Source: Dyella caseinilytica (GTDB lineage Bacteria; Pseudomonadota; Gammaproteobacteria; Xanthomonadales; Rhodanobacteraceae). From it: a stretch of DNA of 64,000 bases. A program made the position numbers and the translations under genes. The notes beneath the pieces were generated by a model. That model did no database searches and was not told the DNA's origin. It saw only the letters and a list, made by a program, of their open reading frames with translations. Location of the stretch: the NCBI RefSeq assembly GCF_016865235.1, contig NZ_CP064030.1, forward strand, positions 3,472,001 through 3,536,000. The letters run 5' to 3'. Shown here one piece after another: positions 37,212 to 43,572 of the stretch; position 1 is the first letter of the stretch, and every line of letters starts with the position of its first letter.

Positions 37212-37283
37212 GAAGCTACTGCCCCGATACCGTCGTCTGCTGTCACCGGACCTTGCGATTGAAGTGGCGAGCAAACAAACAGT
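37165..37283 (-). ncRNA. Candidate small RNA with own terminator
   Basis: The 321-base gap 37050-37370 contains no gene. On the minus strand TATAAA (37290-37295) could be a -10 box giving a start near 37283. About 80 bases on is a strong terminator: AGCCCGGA (204-211 side) pairs with TCCGGGCT (37173-37180), with an inner stem CGACCT/AGGTCG, followed by TTTTTCTTT (37172-37164). The result would be a 115-120-nt RNA. The simpler view is that this is only the terminator of rimK, with 160 bases of untranslated end. I could not identify a known RNA family. Confidence 0.4.
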
Positions 37284-37370
37284 GGAGCCTTTATAGGGGT
37301 GGGGGGGTTACGCGACAGTTAACCCGTACTCACTACGCGGTTAATGGTCAAAAACGGGTTCATCGCTAGG

Positions 37371-38294
37371 TCATTTTTTTGACCTGTCTCCGTTTTTACG
37401 CTCCTTTTGCTTTGTACCCTTCCCCGCATGCTGTTCAAGGTATTTGATGATTTCCTCGGAAACATTGACCGCTGTCGCCGCCTCAATGCCCTCCAGGCCA
37501 GGGGAAGCGTTCACTTCCAATATCAGCGGGCCGCGGTTGGAGCGCAGCAGGTCGACACCAGCAATCCCTAAGCCCAATGCCTGCGCCGCGCTCACCGCGA
37601 TGCGCTCCTCGTCGGGTGACAGCTTGGCTGCCACCGCCGTGCCGCCACGGTGCAGGTTGGCGCGAAACTCGCCCGGCTCCGCCTCGCGCTGCATCGCTGC
37701 CACCACTCGACCGCCGACGACGAAACAGCGCAGATCGCAGCCCTTCGCCTCGGCAATGAATTCCTGCACCAGGAAGTTGGCGTAGAGACCGCGGAACGCC
37801 TCCACCACGCTTTGCGAAGCACTGCGCTTTTCAGCGAGCACCACGCCGGTGCCCTGGCTACCTTCATTGAGCTTGATGACGTGCGGCGGTGGCCCAAGCA
37901 TCTCCAACACGTCGGTGGTGTCGTCCGGGTTATCCCCGAAGACCGTCACCGGCATGTCCAGCCCCTTGGCGGAAAGAATCTGCAGGCAGCGCAGCTTGTC
38001 GCGCGCGCGCAGCACGGCATCAGAGGAATTGGGGGTGTAGACACCCATCATTTCCAGCTGGCGCAACACCGCCGTGCCGTAAAAGGTGCTGGAAGTGCCA
38101 ATGCGCGGAATGGTCGCATCGATATCGTGCAGCGCCTTGCCCTTGTAGCGAATTTCCACCTCGCCCGGCGCGATGCGCACGTAGCAGCGCAATGGATCGA
38201 GCACACGCACTACGTGGCCGCGTTCGCGCGCCACTTCAATAAGACGCTGTGTCGAATACAGGCGCGCGTTGCGCGACAGGATGGCGATCTTCAT
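37371..38294 (-). CDS. rimK: RimK-family ATP-grasp glutamate ligase
   Basis: A 307-residue ATP-grasp ligase. E. coli RimK adds glutamates to the C-terminus of ribosomal protein S6, and makes poly-alpha-glutamate in vitro. N-terminus MKIAILSRNARLYSTQRLIEV, the central HVIKLNEGSQGTGVVLAEK (ATP-binding loop), CDLRCFVVGGRVVAAMQRE and the metal-binding end GPLILEVNASPGLEGIE are all typical. The basic tail (GKGTKQKERKNGDRSKK) is longer than in E. coli. Its ATG overlaps the stop of the RimB-like gene by four bases, so the two are one translation unit. Confidence 0.93.
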   Translation of the reverse strand: MKIAILSRNARLYSTQRLIEVARERGHVVRVLDPLRCYVRIAPGEVEIRYKGKALHDIDATIPRIGTSSTFYGTAVLRQLEMMGVYTPNSSDAVLRARDKLRCLQILSAKGLDMPVTVFGDNPDDTTDVLEMLGPPPHVIKLNEGSQGTGVVLAEKRSASQSVVEAFRGLYANFLVQEFIAEAKGCDLRCFVVGGRVVAAMQREAEPGEFRANLHRGGTAVAAKLSPDEERIAVSAAQALGLGIAGVDLLRSNRGPLILEVNASPGLEGIEAATAVNVSEEIIKYLEQHAGKGTKQKERKNGDRSKK

Positions 38295-38743
38295 GGTTTG
38301 TCCACCATCGTGTGTGCAGGTTTGGGCAAGGTGTAGGAAAGTGCGGGATTGACGAGAAAGCGTCCGACCAGCGCCGTACGCCCCAATAGCATGGGGAATA
38401 GCATGTGTCGGCGATCGGTCAGATTCATGTCAACCTCAAAGCGTTGGCCAGCAAGCATGACTTCCGTGCGAATGAACCAGCGCTCGCTGCGACCGCCACC
38501 GGTATCCACCACCACACGCCGATCGCACGCTGGCGCCTCGCAGTGCACCTGATTGCCGGAGCGCCTGCCAGGCCCGACCATGAAGCGCAACCAGGTGTCG
38601 CCATCACGTGTGAAGGTTTCCAATTCATCAACGTGCAGCGAACTGCTGCGCGCACCGGTATCCAGCTTGACTTTGAGCGTAGCGATGCCGAACTGGGGCA
38701 ATGCCAGCCGCTCCCGCCAACCGAGGGTAATCACGTCCGCCAT
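38291..38743 (-). CDS. RimB-like retropepsin-fold protease
   Basis: A 150-residue protein of the retropepsin-like family that is often called 'ATP-dependent zinc protease'. The active motif is KLDTGARSSSLHVDELE (Asp-Thr-Gly near residue 28). It is followed by the conserved ERWFIRTEVMLAGQRFEVDMNLTDRRHMLFPMLLGRTAL. In Pseudomonas fluorescens the linked RimB regulates RimK-dependent modification of S6. Here rimB and rimK overlap (ATGA-type), but no rimA is visible. The direct reaction catalysed here is unproven. Confidence 0.85.
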   Translation of the reverse strand: MADVITLGWRERLALPQFGIATLKVKLDTGARSSSLHVDELETFTRDGDTWLRFMVGPGRRSGNQVHCEAPACDRRVVVDTGGGRSERWFIRTEVMLAGQRFEVDMNLTDRRHMLFPMLLGRTALVGRFLVNPALSYTLPKPAHTMVDKP

Positions 38744-38796
38744 GTCAGCTCACGCTGTTGGGTTTGGAAGGTCTCGGTGGGGAACCGTAGGGAGTC

Positions 38797-38870
38797 TGGA
38801 GCGGGTGAAGGGAATCGAACCCTCGTCAGTAGCTTGGGAAGCTACAGCTCTACCATTGAGCTACACCCGC
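38797..38870 (-). tRNA. tRNA-Gly(CCC)
   Basis: On the minus strand the sequence folds as a full cloverleaf. The acceptor arm GCGGGTG pairs with CACCCGC, the D-arm contains AGCTCAATGGTAGAGCT, and the anticodon stem GTAGC/GCTAC encloses loop TTCCCAA, giving anticodon CCC (glycine GGG). The T-arm reads GAGGGTTCGATTCCCTTC. The discriminator T is followed by an encoded CCA (38797-38799). Its 5' end is only six bases from the 270-bp inverted-repeat element. Confidence 0.97.
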
Positions 38871-38876
38871 AACGTA

Positions 38877-39146
38877 AAGGATGCTCGGTTCCATTCTGCG
38901 TGGGCGGCATGATCTTCAAAAGGCCCGCAGGGTGTGTTGCGTGGCGCAGAGAAGGCTACTGCCTTTTCAAGACGCGCGGCACAGCTTGCGGGCCTTTTGA
39001 ACATCACCCTTTGGGCTGTATCTGTCTGTCCGCATACCTTCGGCCCATCGTCTCGACAAACGACCAGTTTGCCTTCGCCGATGGTCCTGTGGCCTGCGCA
39101 CGGACAGATACAGTGACGCCCACGCAGAATGGAACCGAGCATCCTT
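38877..39146. repeat. 270-bp element with perfect 30-bp terminal inverted repeats
   Basis: The outer arms 38877-38906 and 39117-39146 are exact 30-bp inverted repeats (inner ends GTGGGCG / CGCCCAC; outer ends AAGGATGC / GCATCCTT). Inside lie two more inverted repeats. TTCAAAAGGCCCGCA (38915-38929) pairs exactly with 38987-39001 and continues as an imperfect hairpin. CTGTATCTG...TCCG (39016-39032) pairs with CGGACAGATACAG (39101-39113). The whole could fold as a three-way cruciform. No coding region is supported, and I saw no clear target-site duplication. It may be a MITE-like element or a structured RNA. Bases 39147-39367 beyond it hold nothing I recognise besides the next gene's GGGAG ribosome-binding site. 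Confidence 0.85.
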
Positions 39147-39367
39147 GACGATGGTAACCGGCCAATGCGGCTTTGGGAATCCTGGAAAGCTGCAGCCCCA
39201 CGTTCAGACAACGGTGCGTGAACCGGAGATGGCGGCGGGCTGAATCGGGGTGTATGGCGATGCTTATGGCAGATGCCGAGCGTGACTTGTCGTGTCCATA
39301 ATCGGCTCGCAGTCACGGACGCTAACGGAAGCGCGACCGTTTCGCGCGACACGACAGGGAGCGATCC

Positions 39368-41335
39368 ATGCGCGTGTTTCATGCTTCCCCTTTGCGCAGC
39401 TGGCAGATCTTGTTTGCCCTGCTGTTACTGATCGGCGCGGGCTGCGTCCATGCCCAATCCGCCGATGACCAGGGCAACGATGCCGGCGATCCGCCGTCGC
39501 GTGTGGCTGGCTTGGCCTACGTCGACGGCGACCTCGGCCTGATGCCGGCTGGCAGCACCACCTGGACCTCCGCCGACCTCAATCGACCACTGACCAACGG
39601 TGACAAGCTGTCCAGCGGACCCGGCGGCAGAGCCGAGCTGGATCTTGGCGGCGCCGCACTGCGTATCAGTGGCCAGACCGATATCGGCATCCTCAACCTC
39701 AATGGACAGACTGGCCAATTCGAGCTGACCCAAGGTTCGCTCAACATCAGCGTGCGCAGCATCGATCAGGGTTCGACCTATGAGATCGACACGCCAACCC
39801 TCGCCCTAGTGATCGATCAGCCCGGCAACTACCGCGTCGACGTTCCGGCTGACGGCAGCTCCACCACGGTGGGTGTCAACGATGGCCTGGCGACCGTTTA
39901 CGGCGAGAACAACGCGCAACGCGAAGTATTCAGTGGCCGGCGTTACCAATTCACCGGCTCTGCGCTGACCGACGTCATGGTCAGCGATATCACCAGCAGC
40001 GATGCCTTCGACTTGTGGTGCAACGATCGTGATACCCAGGAAGGCAACGACGCCAGCGCCCAATACGTTTCCAACGACATGGTCGGCAGCGACGATCTCG
40101 ACGGCTGGGGCAGCTGGGAGGAAGACGAAGATTACGGTTCCATCTGGTACCCGGTGAACGTGGTCGCCGGCTGGGCGCCGTACCGCTTTGGTCACTGGGT
40201 ATGGGTCTGGCCGTGGGGCTGGACCTGGGTGGATGACCTGCCCTGGGGTTTCGCGCCCTATCACTATGGCCGTTGGGCTTTCATCCATCACCGCTGGGGC
40301 TGGATTCCGGGGCCGCGTCACGCGCGCCCGATCTACGCGCCGGCGCTGGTCGCCTTCGTGGGCGGTGGCAAGGACCATCCGGTCGGGTGGTTCCCGCTCG
40401 GGCCGCATGATGTCTACAACCCTTGGTATCGCGCCTCGCGCAACTACTACACCAGCGTGAATCTCGCCAATATCGGCCCTGGCCGTTATGCCGACCAGAC
40501 CCACCTGATCGACACGCTGCACAACCAATACAGCGTTTATCAGAGCGGCCGTGGCGTGCCCGGTGCCAGCTACGCCTACCGCAATACGCCCGAAGCATTG
40601 ACCGCGGTGTCCGCGCAGGCCTTTGCCAGCGCCAGCAGCGTGCGAAACAGTCAGGTTCACTTGAACGCGCAGCAACTGGCTTCTGCATCACTCATCTGGC
40701 CCACTGATTTGCAACGTCCGGCCAGCACCAGCTTCGGCCAGCCCCGCCTGATTGATGCACGCCCCTTGCCTTCGGCGGGATTCAATCGCCAAGTGGTAGC
40801 GGTCGGCCGCCCATCGGCAGCCGTGGCGGCCACGGCATCGGTCCACGCCGGCCAGCCGGCTTCCCATGTTCGCGTGTTGAATGTGCGTCCGAACGCACCC
40901 GTCATCAGCCATGACCAAGTGGTGGGCAATGCCGAAGTGGTGCGGTCATCGCGCGTTGCGGCACCGCCACCTTCCCAGCCAATGCCGGAACAAACCGAGG
41001 CGCAGCCGGCCATGCTGCCGCAAGTACCGCACTTTCAGCCTGCGCAACAGGTCCAGTCCGTTGAGCAGGTTGAACGCTATCAGCCGGCAACCCGCACTTA
41101 CACGCCACGCGAGGAGGATCCGGTGCAGCAACGCTTCGACACGGCCGAGCGCTCGCATCAGTACGTGCCCGAGCAGCGGCCGCCGAGCGCCAATCCGTCT
41201 TATGAGTCGTATGCACGACCCGATGCCGTAAGGCCTGAATCGCAGGGCCGCTCCTCCTCGCCGGAAACGCATGCTGAAAACGCACCACGGCCACACGCAA
41301 GCGCGCCGGCACCCGCCCGCAACGAAGGACATTGA
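39368..41335 (+). CDS. FecR-like secreted protein with Trp-rich (DUF6600-like) block
   Basis: A 655-residue exported protein: signal peptide (residues 1-30, ending GCVHA-QS), an N-terminal FecR-like beta region (about 43-205; LNRPLTNGDKLSSGPGGRAELDLG). Then comes a striking Trp/Tyr-rich segment (about 260-320) with repeats such as WAPYRFGHWVWVWPWGWTW and WGFAPYHYGRWAFI, and GWFPLGPHD typical of DUF6600. The last 230 residues are low-complexity, rich in Ala, Pro, Gln, Ser and Arg. The domain set suggests an envelope structural or binding protein, not a FecR-type sigma regulator; no TonB or sigma gene adjoins. GGGAG lies 6-7 bases before ATG. Confidence 0.83.
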   Translation: MRVFHASPLRSWQILFALLLLIGAGCVHAQSADDQGNDAGDPPSRVAGLAYVDGDLGLMPAGSTTWTSADLNRPLTNGDKLSSGPGGRAELDLGGAALRISGQTDIGILNLNGQTGQFELTQGSLNISVRSIDQGSTYEIDTPTLALVIDQPGNYRVDVPADGSSTTVGVNDGLATVYGENNAQREVFSGRRYQFTGSALTDVMVSDITSSDAFDLWCNDRDTQEGNDASAQYVSNDMVGSDDLDGWGSWEEDEDYGSIWYPVNVVAGWAPYRFGHWVWVWPWGWTWVDDLPWGFAPYHYGRWAFIHHRWGWIPGPRHARPIYAPALVAFVGGGKDHPVGWFPLGPHDVYNPWYRASRNYYTSVNLANIGPGRYADQTHLIDTLHNQYSVYQSGRGVPGASYAYRNTPEALTAVSAQAFASASSVRNSQVHLNAQQLASASLIWPTDLQRPASTSFGQPRLIDARPLPSAGFNRQVVAVGRPSAAVAATASVHAGQPASHVRVLNVRPNAPVISHDQVVGNAEVVRSSRVAAPPPSQPMPEQTEAQPAMLPQVPHFQPAQQVQSVEQVERYQPATRTYTPREEDPVQQRFDTAERSHQYVPEQRPPSANPSYESYARPDAVRPESQGRSSSPETHAENAPRPHASAPAPARNEGH

Positions 41336-41346
41336 TCCGGCAGATC

Positions 41347-41379
41347 GGCACCTGCCCGGCCAACCGCCGCGCAGGTGCC
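41347..41379 (+). terminator. Hairpin before thiS
   Basis: GGCACCTGC (41347-41355) pairs perfectly with GCAGGTGCC (41371-41379) over a 15-base loop, just after the FecR-like gene. There is no T-run. TACAAT (41382-41387) follows and could be a -10 box for thiS. No thiamin pyrophosphate riboswitch pattern is apparent in this short gap. Confidence 0.5.
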
Positions 41380-41393
41380 GCTACAATAGGCCG

Positions 41394-41594
41394 ATGCAGA
41401 TCATCTTGAATGGCCACCCGCACGACTGCGGCGATGGCACCACCGTCACCCAATTGCTCCACGAAGCCGGCTACGGCGGACGCCGCGTCGCAGTGGAGGT
41501 CAACCAGGAAATCGTGCCACGCAGCGTCCACGATGGACATGCGTTGCGCGATGGCGACCGAGTGGAGATCGTCCACGCCATTGGCGGCGGCTGA
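41394..41594 (+). CDS. thiS: Sulfur carrier protein ThiS
   Basis: A 66-residue ubiquitin-fold protein for thiazole synthesis in thiamin formation. It starts MQIILNGHPHDCGDGTTV and ends with the essential Gly-Gly (AIGGG), where sulfur is loaded as a thiocarboxylate. ATG 41394 is preferred over a longer in-frame extension reaching back into the FecR-like gene. thiG follows after 39 bases, giving the usual thiS-thiG pair; thiF and thiI are not in the window. Confidence 0.94.
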   Translation: MQIILNGHPHDCGDGTTVTQLLHEAGYGGRRVAVEVNQEIVPRSVHDGHALRDGDRVEIVHAIGGG

Positions 41595-41633
41595 TCCATT
41601 CCCCTTCCCCCTGCACGCACCCGGCGCATCCCC

Positions 41634-42434
41634 ATGAATATCAAAACGCTCGACCGCACCGATCCACTGATCATTGCTGGCAAAAGCTATGGCTCGCGCC
41701 TGCTGACCGGCACCGGCAAGTACAAAGATCTCGACGAAACGCGACGCGCCACCCAGGCTGCCGGCGCCGAAATCGTCACCGCCGCCATCCGCCGCGTGAA
41801 TCTGGGCCAGGATCCCAACGCGCCGAACCTGCTCGACGCGCTGCCGCCGCATGAATTCACCCTGCTGCCCAACACCGCCGGTTGCTACAACGCCGTCGAC
41901 GCCGTGCGTACCTGCAAGCTGGCGCGTGAACTGTTGGATGGCCACAAGCTGGTGAAGCTGGAAGTGCTGGGCGACGAACGCACCCTGTTCCCGGATGTGG
42001 TGGAAACGCTGAAAGCCGCCGAGCAACTCGTCGCCGACGGCTTCGACGTGATGGTGTACACCAGCGATGATCCGATCCTCGCCCGCAAGCTCGAAGAGAT
42101 CGGCTGCGTGGCCGTGATGCCGTTGGCTGCCCCGATCGGCTCAGGACTCGGTATCCAGAACAAGTACAACCTGCTGGAAATCATCGAAAACGCCAAGGTG
42201 CCGATCATCGTCGATGCAGGCGTGGGTACCGCGTCCGACGCAGCGATTGCCATGGAACTTGGCTGCGACGGCGTGCTGATGAACACCGCCATTGCCGGCG
42301 CCAAGGATCCGGTGCTGATGGCGCACGCGATGAAGCTGGCAGTGGAAGCAGGCCGCGCCGCGTTCCGCGCTGGCCGCATTCCGCGCAAGCGATTTGCGTC
42401 GGCATCCAGCCCGATCGATGGCACCATTGGCTAA
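41634..42434 (+). CDS. thiG: Thiazole synthase ThiG
   Basis: A 266-residue TIM-barrel enzyme that joins DXP, dehydroglycine and ThiS sulfur into the thiazole phosphate. Family blocks: YGSRLLTGTGKYKD; TAGCYNAVDAVRTCKLARE; KLEVLGDERTLFPDVVET, with the Schiff-base lysine; VMPLAAPIGSGLGIQN; and IIVDAGVGTASDAAIAMELG with the phosphate-binding loop. Cytosolic. Directly follows thiS on the same strand. Confidence 0.96.
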   Translation: MNIKTLDRTDPLIIAGKSYGSRLLTGTGKYKDLDETRRATQAAGAEIVTAAIRRVNLGQDPNAPNLLDALPPHEFTLLPNTAGCYNAVDAVRTCKLARELLDGHKLVKLEVLGDERTLFPDVVETLKAAEQLVADGFDVMVYTSDDPILARKLEEIGCVAVMPLAAPIGSGLGIQNKYNLLEIIENAKVPIIVDAGVGTASDAAIAMELGCDGVLMNTAIAGAKDPVLMAHAMKLAVEAGRAAFRAGRIPRKRFASASSPIDGTIG

Positions 42435-42444
42435 GCGCTTTGCT

Positions 42445-42580
42445 TCCTCTCCCCTCCGGGGAGAGGATTGAGGTGAGGGGTCAAGGCTCGCCCAAGACTG
42501 CAAAAGAACCACGCTTCGATCCAACTTCAACGCAAGATTGTCCCCTCACCCCAACCCTCTCCCCGGAGGGGAGAGGGAGC
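42445..42580. repeat. Facing REP-like repeat pair between thiG and trmB
   Basis: Two units of the CCTCACCCCAACCCTCTCCCC type face each other. The inverted copy spans about 42446-42480 (CCTCTCCCC / GGGGAGAGG, then GAGGTGAGGGG), and the direct copy is at 42542-42580 (CCCCTCACCCCAACCC / GGGGAGAGGGAG). About 60 bases separate them. A further direct copy is at 16516-16553. This arrangement resembles bacterial interspersed mosaic elements. The right unit forms the leader of trmB and may supply its ribosome-binding purines. Confidence 0.75.
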
Positions 42581-42591
42581 AAACATTTCGC

Positions 42592-43296
42592 ATGACCAAC
42601 TCTTCTGACAACGACAATCCCGAATACATGCGCCGCATCCGCAGCTTCGTGCTGCGCGAGGGCCGCATGACGCCGGCTCAGCAACGCGCCTTCGACGACC
42701 ACTGGGCCCGTTTCGGCATCGACCACACCGGCACCGCGCATAATTTCGATGCGCGCTTCGGCCGCCATGCTCCACGCGTGCTGGAGATTGGTTTCGGCAA
42801 TGGCGAAGCCTTGGCATGGGCGAGTGAGCACGATCTGTCACGCGACTACATCGGCGTGGAAGTGCACGGCCCGGGCGTGGGGCGCCTGATGAATGCCCTG
42901 GCTGCACGCGATGCGGCGAACGTGCGCATCTACAAGCACGATGCCGTCGAAGTGCTGGAGCAGGAGATTCCGGCAAGCACACTGGCCGAGGCTCGCATCT
43001 GGTTTCCCGACCCTTGGCACAAGAAGCGGCACAACAAGCGACGCATCATCCAGCCCGAGTTCGTGGCCATGCTCGCCACGCGTATGGCGCCCGACGGACT
43101 GCTGCACCTGGCTACCGACTGGGAGCCCTATGCGCAGCACATGCTGGAAGTGATGGAAGCCGCGCCGGATTGGCGCAATGCGGTCGGTCCCGGCCAATAC
43201 GCCGAAAAACCCGATTGGCGCATCGAGACGCACTTCGAACGTCGTGGCCTGAAGCTCGGGCATGGCGTATGGGATCTGCTCTACCGCAAAGTCTGA
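42592..43296 (+). CDS. trmB: tRNA (guanine-N7-)-methyltransferase
   Basis: A 234-residue SAM methyltransferase that forms m7G46 in tRNA. Motifs: the SAM loop VLEIGFGNGEALAW; the family signature RIWFPDPWHKKRHNKRR; then LHLATDWEPYAQHMLEVME near the C-terminus. ATG 42592 starts MTNSSDNDNPEYMRR; an in-frame extension 54 bases longer would translate the dispersed repeat and is not believed. It follows the facing repeat pair, so transcription from thiG may be interrupted there. Confidence 0.94.
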   Translation: MTNSSDNDNPEYMRRIRSFVLREGRMTPAQQRAFDDHWARFGIDHTGTAHNFDARFGRHAPRVLEIGFGNGEALAWASEHDLSRDYIGVEVHGPGVGRLMNALAARDAANVRIYKHDAVEVLEQEIPASTLAEARIWFPDPWHKKRHNKRRIIQPEFVAMLATRMAPDGLLHLATDWEPYAQHMLEVMEAAPDWRNAVGPGQYAEKPDWRIETHFERRGLKLGHGVWDLLYRKV

Positions 43297-43304
43297 GTCC
43301 CACG

Positions 43305-43336
43305 TAGGCTGGGTTATCACAGCGTAACCCAACCTA
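43305..43336. repeat. Hairpin repeat, TAGG-TGGGTTA type
   Basis: TAGGCTGGGTTA (43305-43316) faces TAACCCAACCTA (43325-43336) with one G-T type mismatch and an 8-base loop. It is nine bases past trmB, so it may act as its terminator. The arms resemble the 9850-9885 hairpin. The rest of the gap to 43572 shows no gene. Confidence 0.6.
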
Positions 43337-43572
43337 TCCACCGGGCAGACTGACCCGCTTTCGAACAGAAAGGCATCTACCGAGCCTGTAATGCGGCATC
43401 GGTTCACCAGTCCAGCACCCCACACGCTTATACTTTCCCGTCAAACAGGGAAGAGTCACCGCGTGAAGCAACTGCTGCCCTACATCCAGCTTTGCCCAAC
43501 GCCCATAGCGCCTGCCTATGGCCATGCTGCGGTGCGCGGACATCGGATACAGGCTCGCAAGGACGATCGATA

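Noticed and set aside
38861..39382. Minus-strand frame crossing the tRNA and the 270-bp element
   Set aside because: It spans tRNA sequence and perfect inverted repeats, so it is unlikely to be protein-coding.
41336..41393. Thiamin pyrophosphate riboswitch before thiS
   Set aside because: The gap is only 58 bases and shows one simple hairpin, not the multi-helix TPP aptamer.
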